Shown here piece after piece: positions 24,209 through 30,485 of a stretch of DNA of 30,485 bases; positions within the stretch are counted from its first letter, which is position 1, and the number at the start of each line of letters is the position of its first letter. This stretch comes from CAZDXJ01 sp964509475 (GTDB lineage Bacteria; Pseudomonadota; Gammaproteobacteria; Methylococcales; Methylomonadaceae), in NCBI GenBank assembly GCA_964509475.1, contig CAZDXJ010000026.1, positions 1-30,485 on the forward strand, written 5' to 3'. Below the pieces are notes generated by a model. That model was not told the DNA's origin and made no database searches. It saw only the letters and a list, made by a program, of their open reading frames with translations. The translations under genes and the position numbers were made by a program.

Positions 24209-25525
24209 TTAATGGGCTAAGGTTCGTAGCAGGTTTTGGTAATCTTCATTGATTTTATGATCACTTTCCCTTAATTTTTTTATTCTTTTACAAGCATTGA
24301 TCACTGTTGTGTGATCGCGCCCGCCAAAGGCATCACCAATTTCAGGCAAACTGTGATTGGTCAATTCCCGGGACAAACTCATGGCAATCTGCCGGGGCCG
24401 GGTGATAGACTGTTTACGGTTTTTTGACGATAAATCCGCGACCCGGATTTTGAAATATTCAGCCACTGTTTTTTGTATATTTTCGACACTGATCAAGCGA
24501 TCTTGCAAGGAAATCAAATCATGTAATGCTTCCTTGGTGAACTCTATCGTAATGGGTTTACCCGTGAATTGGGAGTTGGCAATGACACGGCTCAATGCAC
24601 CTTCTAATTCTCTGACATTGGATGGAATACGCTTACCGATAAAGAAAGCAACTTCCTGCGGCAAGTCAACGTGAGCGGCATAAGCTTTTTTCATCAGAAT
24701 GGCCGCCCGCGTTTCCAAATCAGGCGGTTCGATTGCAACCGGTAGTCCCCATCCGAACCTTGATTTTAAACGATCCTCTAAACCACTAATTCTTTTAGGG
24801 TATTTTTCGCAGGTCATGACCACTTGGTGTCTGTTTTCCAAAAGATTGTTAAAAGTGTGGAAAAACTCTTCCTGGGAACGATCTTTACCTGCAAAAAACT
24901 GGATGTCATCGATTAATAAGGTGTCGACGGTACGGTAATATTCCTTGAAAGCATTGATCGAGTTTTGTTGCAAGGCTTTGACCATATCCTGGACAAACTT
25001 TTCAGAGTGCAAGTAAACGATATTGGAAGAAGGGTTTTTTCTTAAAATAGCATTGCCTATGGCATGCATCAGGTGGGTTTTCCCTAAACCCGAACTGCCA
25101 TAAATCAGTAACGGATTATAAGCCCGGCCAATATTTTCCGACACTTGTATCGAAGCGGCCTTTGCCAGTTGATTGGATTTACCCTCAACAAAACTTTCAA
25201 AAGTGAACATGACATTGAGATTGTTAGGCCGGCGTTTTTTGGCATTTGGTGGTTTAGGCTCGTTGACCGCAGGTTTCGCTGTACTGTCTTTACTGCCGAT
25301 TGCCAGAATAACAGTCATATTGCCATCATAAAATTGTGCGATTGTTTGTTCAATTTTGGACAGATGGTGTTCCCGCACCCAATCCATGACAAAACGGTTT
25401 GGTGCTAATAATTTAATCTGATCCTGCTCTTCAACCGCTTGTAGCGGGCTGATCCAGGTGCTGAAGTCAGATGCTGAAATTTCATTTTCCAGTTTGGCAA
25501 GGCAAGTGTTCCAAATAGAGCTCAT
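24209..25525 (-). CDS. dnaA: Chromosomal replication initiator DnaA
   Basis: 438 residues. Domain I (1-80) is followed by a short linker to about 105 (lysine-rich KPPNAKKRRP). The AAA+ domain III holds Walker A GSSGLGKT at 143-150 and Walker B LLIDD at 203-207. Domain IV carries the DNA-binding signature GGRDHTTVINACKRI near 398-412. It binds DnaA boxes and opens oriC. No strong Shine-Dalgarno was seen before the ATG at 25525. The gene diverges from rpmH, and its promoter should lie in the 181-base spacer between them. Confidence 0.98.
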   Translation of the reverse strand: MSSIWNTCLAKLENEISASDFSTWISPLQAVEEQDQIKLLAPNRFVMDWVREHHLSKIEQTIAQFYDGNMTVILAIGSKDSTAKPAVNEPKPPNAKKRRPNNLNVMFTFESFVEGKSNQLAKAASIQVSENIGRAYNPLLIYGSSGLGKTHLMHAIGNAILRKNPSSNIVYLHSEKFVQDMVKALQQNSINAFKEYYRTVDTLLIDDIQFFAGKDRSQEEFFHTFNNLLENRHQVVMTCEKYPKRISGLEDRLKSRFGWGLPVAIEPPDLETRAAILMKKAYAAHVDLPQEVAFFIGKRIPSNVRELEGALSRVIANSQFTGKPITIEFTKEALHDLISLQDRLISVENIQKTVAEYFKIRVADLSSKNRKQSITRPRQIAMSLSRELTNHSLPEIGDAFGGRDHTTVINACKRIKKLRESDHKINEDYQNLLRTLAH

Positions 25526-25620
25526 TAATTTTTAATGGTAAATCAGGTTGAATGAATGAAAAAAGACGTTAACCGGTTTTTACTTGTAACGCTGCGATTA
25601 TTGTGTAAAGGTATGTAAAA

Positions 25621-25650
25621 TTGACATTAGGGTACAAATTATTTTATCAT
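25621..25650 (+). promoter_or_regulatory. Sigma-70 promoter of the rpmH operon
   Basis: TTGACA at 25621-25626 is a perfect -35, and TATCAT at 25645-25650 a good -10, with an 18-base spacer. Transcription would begin about 50 bases before rpmH. Confidence 0.7.
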
Positions 25651-25706
25651 CCCACGTCTTTTTTATCCGTTTTTTATAAAACAATTCTGATCAGGATTTA
25701 ACAGCA

Positions 25707-25841
25707 ATGAAAAGAACATATCAACCCAGTAAAATCAAACGCGTACGCACTCATGGTTTTCGTGCCAGAATGGCTACCAAAGGTGGCAGAAGAGTGCTTA
25801 ATGCACGCAGGGCAAAAGGCCGGGCTAAATTAACTGTGTAA
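25707..25841 (+). CDS. rpmH: 50S ribosomal protein L34
   Basis: 44 residues: MKRTYQPSKIKRVRTHGFRA, then RMATKGGRRVLNARRAKGR and a final AKLTV. This is the standard highly basic L34. First gene of the rpmH-rnpA-yidC-mnmE operon, divergent from dnaA, with a strong promoter upstream. Its stop is one base before the rnpA start. Confidence 0.98.
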   Translation: MKRTYQPSKIKRVRTHGFRARMATKGGRRVLNARRAKGRAKLTV

Positions 25842-25842
25842 G

Positions 25843-26202
25843 TTGGCTGAACAAAGATTAAGTTTTCCTCTGCGGCTACGCCTGACAAAACCAGCCGAAT
25901 ACAGGCAAGTATTTGAACAACCCCAAAAAAATACGGATCGTTATTTTACTGTATTGTCTATAAGGAATAAATTGGATCATCCCCGGTTGGGGCTTGCGAT
26001 TGCGAAAAAAAATATAAAACAGGCGGTTCGTCGGAACAAAATAAAACGGGCTGTTCGGGAAAGCTTCAGATTGAATCAACACCAGCTTGGAAATATCGAT
26101 ATAGTGGTTTTGGCACGCAGGGACGCCGCTTCAGTATCGTCAAAGAGATTAATGGCCGTTTTGCAAAAGCATTGGCAAAAATTGATCAACGGACATCTGT
26201 AA
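25843..26202 (+). CDS. rnpA: Ribonuclease P protein component
   Basis: 119 residues beginning at a TTG at 25843, one base after the rpmH stop; no ATG is available before FPLRLRLTKPAEYRQVF. The RNR motif reads AVRRNKIKRAVRESFR near residues 61-76, and RLGLAIAKKNIKQA precedes it, both diagnostic of RnpA. It assists the RNase P RNA in tRNA 5' maturation. A non-ATG start next to rpmH is common for this gene. Confidence 0.95.
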   Translation: MAEQRLSFPLRLRLTKPAEYRQVFEQPQKNTDRYFTVLSIRNKLDHPRLGLAIAKKNIKQAVRRNKIKRAVRESFRLNQHQLGNIDIVVLARRDAASVSSKRLMAVLQKHWQKLINGHL

Positions 26203-26347
26203 CCACTCTTGTTTTGTACGCGTCCAGGTTGTTCCAACTTCGGTTTAACCAGAATCCAAACATTATTGAAATATTAGGGTCACTGGTTGACTTTCATTTA
26301 AGATTTTTTATAAACCCCTCAACAAGGGTGGTTTCGACCCTGCTCCG
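26203..26347 (+). pseudogene. yidD: Decayed yidD (membrane protein insertion efficiency factor)
   Basis: Directly after the rnpA stop, in the same frame, 26215 onward reads C-TRPGCSNFGLTRIQTLLKY-stop-GHWLTFI-stop-DFL-stop-TP. The adjoining frame then gives PLNKGGFDPAP. This lines up residue for residue with the YidD pattern CRFxPxCSxYxxxAI...KGxWLxxKRxxxCHPxxxGGxDPVP. Three stops, a lost residue in the CxxxP motif and a frame change near the end show decay. The N-terminal 20-25 residues are not visible. YidD normally lies exactly here, between rnpA and yidC. A functional copy elsewhere in the genome cannot be ruled out. Confidence 0.6.
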
Positions 26348-26368
26348 GAAAAATTTGGTAACAAAAGA

Positions 26369-28114
26369 ATGGATAATATTAGGTTTGTACTGATTCTCGC
26401 TTTTTCAATTATTCTCTATATGCTTTACGAGGCCTGGCAGATAGATTATGGCCCCAGGCCCGAGATTGCTCAACCCGTCGCTGCGATTGATACAAAAGAC
26501 GATATGCCTGGCGATGCCGATGAGACCCAGACCATCGTCGAAAGCAGTGAAGCCTTACCGGCTGAAAACAAGCCTGCCAAAAATGAAGCAGTGGAAATTA
26601 TGCCGGCTATCGAAGCCCAGGCAGAAAATATTATCCATGTAACAACCGATGTTATCCGGTTTGAAATTGATACCCGTGGCGGCACGATACGCAACCTGGA
26701 TTTATTGGCTTATCCGATAGAACAAGAAAACCCTTACGTAACCAAAGTACGTGGTTTGATTGGCTTGCCACCTGAACAAAAAAACACCAACCCAATACGC
26801 CTGTTCAATAACAGTGACGAATTATTGTTTCTGGCGCAGAGTGGTTTGATTGCAGGGGGTAGCGCATCGATGAGTGCGCCTAATCATCATACGCCGTTGC
26901 AAGCCATGCAGCAGCATTATGAATTACACCCTGATCAAAACAGCCTGCGTATTCCATTGACCTGGACCGATGGCAACGGTATCGAGGTGACCAAAACCTA
27001 TATTGTCGAACGCGGCAGTTATGTCATCACCCTGGAACAAAAAATAAGCAACCGCTCTTATGATACCTGGACAGGGAGACAATACACCCAGTTGTTGCGC
27101 AAACCTTATTCGGACAAAAAAGGTAACAACTTTATCCGTACCTATGCCGGTGGTGTGGTCTATACCGAAGAAGACAAATATCAGAAAATTGATTTTGACG
27201 ATATGGCAGATGAAAACCTGAATGTGGAGACCACCGGGGGCTGGAGTGCGATGGTGCAACATTACTTCGCATCAGCCTGGATACCGCCATCGGATGAAAC
27301 CAATCATTTCTATACCAAGGAGCTGAAAAACTGGCGTTATGTCATTGGTTCTTATTCCGAACCGGTCAATGTACAGCCCAATTCGGAAAAAATTCTGACT
27401 TCACGTCTTTATGCCGGGCCAAAAATACAGCCGGTCATGGAAAAAATCGCAACCGGCCTGGAACTCACCGTTGATTACGGTTGGCTGACTTTTATCGGCA
27501 AGCCGATTTACTGGCTGCTCAACAAGATATTTACCCTGGTTGGCAACTGGGGTTTCGCGATCATGGGCGTTACCCTGATCGTCAAGGCTCTATTTTTCAA
27601 ATTGTCTGAGGCCAGTTATAAATCGATGGCCAAAATGCGCAAGATTCAACCCAAATTACAACAGTTGAAAGAAACCTATGCCGATGATCGTCAACGCTTC
27701 AACACCGAAATGATGGCGATGTACAAACGGGAAAAAGTCAATCCGATGGGGGGGTGTTTTCCGATAATGGTACAGATACCGGTATTCATTTCCCTGTATT
27801 GGGTATTGATAGAAACGGTGGAATTACGGCAAGCGCCCTTTCTGTTATGGATAACGGATTTGTCGGTACAGGATCCATTTTTTGTATTACCTGTATTGAT
27901 GGGTATTACCATGAAAATTCAGCAAAGCCTGAATCCGGCACCGATTGATCCCTTACAAGCAAAAATCATGAAAATGTTTCCATTTGTTTTCACGGTCTTT
28001 TTCCTGTTCTTCCCGGCCGGTCTGGTGTGGTACTGGGTGGTCAACAACACATTGTCTTTCATTCAGCAATGGTATATTACCCGCAACATCGAGGCGGCTG
28101 AGAAAAACAGCTGA
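26369..28114 (+). CDS. yidC: Membrane protein insertase YidC
   Basis: 581 residues, of the gammaproteobacterial length. The first helix is in MDNIRFVLILAFSIILYMLY. An acidic spacer leads to the periplasmic P1 domain (about residues 90-340) with IRFEIDTRGGTIRNLDLLAY. Five conserved helices follow, starting around WLTFIGKPIYWLLNKIFTLV. The conserved MYKREKVNPMGGCFPIMVQIPVFISLYWVL loop and the C-terminal FFLFFPAGLVWYWVVNNTLS are diagnostic. It inserts and folds inner-membrane proteins with SecYEG or alone. It follows the decayed yidD and precedes mnmE by 10 bases. Its Shine-Dalgarno is weak. Confidence 0.97.
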   Translation: MDNIRFVLILAFSIILYMLYEAWQIDYGPRPEIAQPVAAIDTKDDMPGDADETQTIVESSEALPAENKPAKNEAVEIMPAIEAQAENIIHVTTDVIRFEIDTRGGTIRNLDLLAYPIEQENPYVTKVRGLIGLPPEQKNTNPIRLFNNSDELLFLAQSGLIAGGSASMSAPNHHTPLQAMQQHYELHPDQNSLRIPLTWTDGNGIEVTKTYIVERGSYVITLEQKISNRSYDTWTGRQYTQLLRKPYSDKKGNNFIRTYAGGVVYTEEDKYQKIDFDDMADENLNVETTGGWSAMVQHYFASAWIPPSDETNHFYTKELKNWRYVIGSYSEPVNVQPNSEKILTSRLYAGPKIQPVMEKIATGLELTVDYGWLTFIGKPIYWLLNKIFTLVGNWGFAIMGVTLIVKALFFKLSEASYKSMAKMRKIQPKLQQLKETYADDRQRFNTEMMAMYKREKVNPMGGCFPIMVQIPVFISLYWVLIETVELRQAPFLLWITDLSVQDPFFVLPVLMGITMKIQQSLNPAPIDPLQAKIMKMFPFVFTVFFLFFPAGLVWYWVVNNTLSFIQQWYITRNIEAAEKNS

Positions 28115-28124
28115 TCACAAGGCG

Positions 28125-29459
28125 ATGGACACGCATTCCGAAACCATCGCCGCAATTGCCACACCGCCCGGCAATGGCGGTGTTGGCATTATCCGCATTT
28201 CAGGAACCAAAGCGCTTGCTATTGCCAGATACTTTCTGAACAAAACGCCCATACCGCGTTACGTACATTACACCGATTTCACCGATCAGAACGGAACCGT
28301 CATCGACTCCGGTCTGTTGCTTTATTTCAAGGCACCGCACTCCTTTACCGGTGAAGATATCCTGGAACTGCAAGGTCACGGTGGCTCCGTGGTTATGGAT
28401 ATCTTGTTACGCCGGATATTGGCCTTTGATGTCCGGTTGGCAAGACCGGGTGAATTTTCCGAACGGGCCTTTCTCAACAATAAACTGGACTTGGCTCAGG
28501 CCGAAGCGATTGCTGATCTGATAAACAGCAGTACAGAACAATCCGCGCGCTGTGCCGGACGCTCCATGCAGGGTGTTTTTTCCAAAAAAATAAATGCCTT
28601 GCTTGAAGAACTGATCGAATTGAGGACCTATGTCGAAGCCGCCATTGATTTTGTCGATGAAGAAATTGATTTTTTAAGCGACGGCATCGTCGAAAAAAAA
28701 ATTATTGCCCTTGCCGGTAGAATCCGTAATATCAACAGGACAGCCCAACAAGGCCAATTATTGCGTGATGGCATGAACATCGTATTGGCAGGCAAACCCA
28801 ATGCCGGAAAATCCAGTCTGCTGAATGCCCTGGCCGGTTTTGATGTGGCTATTGTTACCGACATCGCCGGTACGACTCGTGATATCTTGCGTCAATCCAT
28901 TCAAATTGACGGTATGCCGTTGCATATTATCGATACCGCGGGTTTACGTGACAGTGAAAATGTCATAGAGAAGGAAGGCATACGCCGGGCGCATCAGGAA
29001 ATACAACAAGCCGATCGTGTTTTGCTGTTGGTGGACAGCCGTGAACAATTCGTTGATCCGGCATTATTGCAGACCCTGCCCGGAAAAATACCGATCACGG
29101 TACTTTACAACAAAATTGACTTGACGGGACAGCCACCAGGACAGCAAGACAACGGTTTTTATATCTCGGTAAAAACCGGTGCCGGCATGGATTTGCTGAA
29201 GCAACATTTAAAAACCTGCATGGGCTATCAGGAAGATGCGGACAATGTCTTTATTGCCAGACGCAGGCATATTGAAGCCTTGAATCAAGCCCATGCAGCA
29301 CTTGAAAATGGCCTGCAACATCTACGGCAAAGACAAGCCGGAGAACTGGTGGCTGAAGAACTGCGTCTGGCTCAAAACAGTCTGGGCGAAATTACCGGCA
29401 AATTTACATCGGATGATTTGTTGGGGCGTATATTTAGCAGTTTTTGTATTGGAAAGTAA
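28125..29459 (+). CDS. mnmE: tRNA modification GTPase MnmE (TrmE)
   Basis: 444 residues from the ATG at 28125; the frame is open further upstream, but that overlaps yidC. The N-terminal domain starts TIAAIATPPGNGGVGIIRIS and binds formyl-THF (GEDILELQGHGGSVV). The GTPase domain has G1 GKPNAGKS at 223-230, G2 IAGTTRD at 247-253 and G3 DTAG at 270-273, then an NKID G4. The C-terminal CIGK cysteine motif is intact. With MnmG it makes the 5-carboxymethylaminomethyl group at U34 of tRNAs. The gene's end is the border to AT-rich foreign DNA. Confidence 0.97.
   Translation: MDTHSETIAAIATPPGNGGVGIIRISGTKALAIARYFLNKTPIPRYVHYTDFTDQNGTVIDSGLLLYFKAPHSFTGEDILELQGHGGSVVMDILLRRILAFDVRLARPGEFSERAFLNNKLDLAQAEAIADLINSSTEQSARCAGRSMQGVFSKKINALLEELIELRTYVEAAIDFVDEEIDFLSDGIVEKKIIALAGRIRNINRTAQQGQLLRDGMNIVLAGKPNAGKSSLLNALAGFDVAIVTDIAGTTRDILRQSIQIDGMPLHIIDTAGLRDSENVIEKEGIRRAHQEIQQADRVLLLVDSREQFVDPALLQTLPGKIPITVLYNKIDLTGQPPGQQDNGFYISVKTGAGMDLLKQHLKTCMGYQEDADNVFIARRRHIEALNQAHAALENGLQHLRQRQAGELVAEELRLAQNSLGEITGKFTSDDLLGRIFSSFCIGK
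29442..29459 (+). other. Candidate attachment site at the mnmE 3' end
   Basis: TTTTGTATTGGAAAGTAA encodes the FCIGK-stop end of MnmE. It is the counterpart of the 18-bp site at the 3' end of trmE/thdF used by SGI1-type genomic islands (known biology). Composition changes abruptly to AT-rich immediately after it. No second copy is visible in this window, so the integration is inferred. Confidence 0.4.
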
Positions 29460-29567
29460 CCTAGTAAAAATCAATAAATTAACAGATAAAATAAGAAAAT
29501 AAAAACAATGATTTAGATAGTTTATCTTGTTTTTGGCTTCTTTTAGTTATCCTTTTCTTTACTATTA

Positions 29568-29617
29568 TTTACACCTAATTTACACTAAAACCAAACTTGG
29601 TGTAAAAATGGTGTAAA
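29568..29617. repeat. Symmetric four-copy repeat array before the integrase-like ORF
   Basis: TTTACACC (29568-29575) and TTTACACT (29579-29586) are mirrored by GGTGTAAA (29599-29606) and GGTGTAAA (29610-29617). Within each half the copies are 11 bases apart, one helical turn; the halves face each other across 12 bases. The last copy ends two bases before the ATG at 29620, so it overlaps the translation start region. It may be an operator or an array of recombinase arm sites. Confidence 0.75.
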
Positions 29618-29619
29618 AA

Positions 29620-29760
29620 ATGAAGATAACAATCAATAAAAGAAAGGCTAAAGCTGGAACACTCAGCCTTAGGCTTGAGTTCTATCATGGTTACACCAAA
29701 ACCCCTGAAGGCAAGATAAAGCACCATAGAGAATATGAGAATCTCAACATTAAGAAATAA
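29620..29760 (+). CDS. 46-residue protein: arm-DNA-binding domain of a Bacteroidetes-type tyrosine recombinase, alone
   Basis: The protein reads MKITINKRKAKAGTLSLRLE, then FYHGYTKTPEGKIKHHREYE and NLNIKK before the TAA at 29758-29760. This strongly resembles the N-terminus (arm-binding beta-sheet domain) of phage- or ICE-type site-specific integrases of Bacteroidetes, which start MKITxNKRKxKxG and continue SLYLEYYKGY. Integrases are about 400 residues; here the protein stops after this domain and a terminator follows. It is either the leftover of a truncated integrase or a deliberate stand-alone DNA-binding protein. Base composition is much more AT-rich than the adjoining mnmE. Not in the usual annotation range for size. 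Confidence 0.6.
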   Translation: MKITINKRKAKAGTLSLRLEFYHGYTKTPEGKIKHHREYENLNIKK

Positions 29761-29765
29761 TAAAC

Positions 29766-29792
29766 AGCCCTGTTAGGTTGGTTTTCAGGGCT
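29766..29792 (+). terminator. Intrinsic terminator-like hairpin after the 46-residue ORF
   Basis: AGCCCTG (29766-29772) pairs perfectly with CAGGGCT (29786-29792) across 13 bases, followed by ATTTATCC. It begins 6 bases after the stop codon, which supports the small ORF as a complete transcription unit. The T-run is short. Confidence 0.65.
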
Positions 29793-29847
29793 ATTTATCC
29801 ATTCTTCTATAGTAAGTGTATTTTGTAACAGTTTTGGTTACAGCTTA

Positions 29848-30477
29848 ATGTTAGATACAGTCAATTTATGGCTACCACAAAGCCAAACATCAACAGCAAT
29901 TCTTAACAATCTTGAGAGAGTAAAAGAACATACTTCCACCAGTACAGCAGAAGTTTCATTTTCTGGCTATATTGATAATTATCAGGTATCAATCTTTAAT
30001 CATGGCATCAGTTTAAAGGGAAGTTTAGCCAAGTATCATTTAGGGGATAATTTCCATACTCTCACAAGGAAAGCCACACAAGAAGCCATAGAAAGCCTAT
30101 CTGATAGCCTTAACCTTAAACTAAGTGAAGCAGATGTTAAAAGGGTAGATATTGCTGAAAACTTCATTATGAAGCATCAACACAAAGCCTATTATGATTT
30201 ACTGGGCACTTGCCAGCACTTTAAGCGATTAGAACAGCCTAAGAGCATTTATTACAGTAATTCCAATAAACAGTTAATATTTTATAATAAGGTGGCTGAA
30301 GGCAAACATAAGGGGCTTAATTCCCCAGCAGTTTGGGATAATAAGCAGGTTCTTAGGTATGAGTTTAGGTACCTGAAAAAACCCCATATTTATCTTGATA
30401 TGCCAGATATAACAGCACAAAGCCTTTATGAGGCTTTGTTGCATAAACCAACAGAATCCCCATATTTCAGAGTATGA
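29848..30477 (+). CDS. Phage/plasmid replication protein (gene II/X-like), possibly C-terminally truncated
   Basis: 209 residues, starting MLDTVNLWLP. Family-type features are SLAKYHLGDNFHTLTRKATQ with EAIESLSDSLNLKLSEADVK, then RVDIAENFIMKH near residue 109, YSNSNKQLIFYNKVAEGKHK near residue 154 and VLRYEFRYLKK near residue 185. This pattern belongs to rolling-circle replication proteins of filamentous phages and plasmids, in the style seen in Bacteroidetes (Phage_CRI / gene II family). Such proteins are often longer than 300 residues, so the TGA at 30475-30477 may mark truncation; only eight bases follow in the window. A short inverted repeat (GTAAC at 29825-29829, GTTAC at 29837-29841) precedes it and could be an operator. 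Confidence 0.65.
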   Translation: MLDTVNLWLPQSQTSTAILNNLERVKEHTSTSTAEVSFSGYIDNYQVSIFNHGISLKGSLAKYHLGDNFHTLTRKATQEAIESLSDSLNLKLSEADVKRVDIAENFIMKHQHKAYYDLLGTCQHFKRLEQPKSIYYSNSNKQLIFYNKVAEGKHKGLNSPAVWDNKQVLRYEFRYLKKPHIYLDMPDITAQSLYEALLHKPTESPYFRV

Positions 30478-30485
30478 AGAGTAAA

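Noticed and set aside
25526..25706. oriC between dnaA and rpmH
   Set aside because: No perfect DnaA box was found there, only a good rpmH promoter; the dnaA-dnaN spacer is the better candidate, though a contribution cannot be excluded.
26172..26393. 73-codon plus-strand frame between rnpA and yidC
   Set aside because: It starts with TTG inside rnpA and reads through the decayed yidD in the wrong frame; the YidD-like residues are in other frames.
1..30485. CRISPR arrays, tRNA and rRNA genes
   Set aside because: No regularly spaced direct repeats and no tRNA- or rRNA-like sequences were noticed anywhere in the window.

Overview
The window is a chromosomal segment around the replication origin of a gammaproteobacterium of moderate GC content. 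The evidence is gene order. The clusters ygfB / pepP-ubiH-ubiI and zapA-6S RNA match the E. coli neighbourhood. The cluster tonB-algH(yqgE)-ruvX-pyrR-pyrB-pyrC' matches Pseudomonas. The block dnaA-dnaN-recF-gyrB diverging from rpmH-rnpA-(yidD)-yidC-mnmE is the classic origin region. The 16-bp parS sequence is the one known from Pseudomonas. The exact genus cannot be fixed from sequence alone; a methanotroph-like (Methylococcales) lineage is only a guess.

Layout. 1-624: a nested pair of insertion sequences, with the end of an IS5-family element (cut by the window edge) joined to an IS1-family remnant whose transposase uses a poly-A frameshift site. 679-7826 (minus): ubiI, ubiH, pepP, a large UPF0182 membrane protein, a hairpin-rich spacer, then ygfB. 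7942-8694 (plus): a ZapB-like coiled coil and zapA with an ATGA overlap, then 6S RNA. 8711-15944 (minus): lnt, a hicA-hicB toxin-antitoxin pair, a small lipoprotein cytochrome c, then a compact run of pyrC', pyrB, pyrR, ruvX, algH and tonB. 16283-17293 (plus): one unrecognised membrane-associated protein. 17299-25525 (minus): folA, thyA, lgt, gyrB, two parS sites, recF, dnaN, a probable oriC with two perfect DnaA boxes, and dnaA. 25707-29459 (plus): rpmH, rnpA, a decayed yidD, yidC and mnmE. 29460-30485: an abruptly AT-rich foreign segment directly after the 3' end of mnmE.

How the genes fit together. The origin half carries replication initiation (DnaA, DnaN), repair (RecF), supercoiling (GyrB), segregation (parS) and, on the other arm, ribosome, RNase P, membrane insertion and tRNA modification genes. 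FolA and ThyA form the thymidylate cycle. PyrR, PyrB and PyrC' belong to pyrimidine synthesis; PyrC' has lost the metal-binding histidines and is probably a structural partner of PyrB. UbiH and UbiI act in ubiquinone synthesis.

Most interesting parts. (1) The segment after mnmE, at the same gene end used by SGI1-type islands, holds a 46-residue protein that looks like only the arm-DNA-binding domain of a Bacteroidetes-type tyrosine recombinase. It is preceded by a symmetric array of four TTTACACC/GGTGTAAA repeats, closed by a strong terminator, and followed by a phage/plasmid replication protein of the gene II/X kind. (2) A yidD fossil lies between rnpA and yidC. (3) Twin parS sites sit at the recF-gyrB junction.
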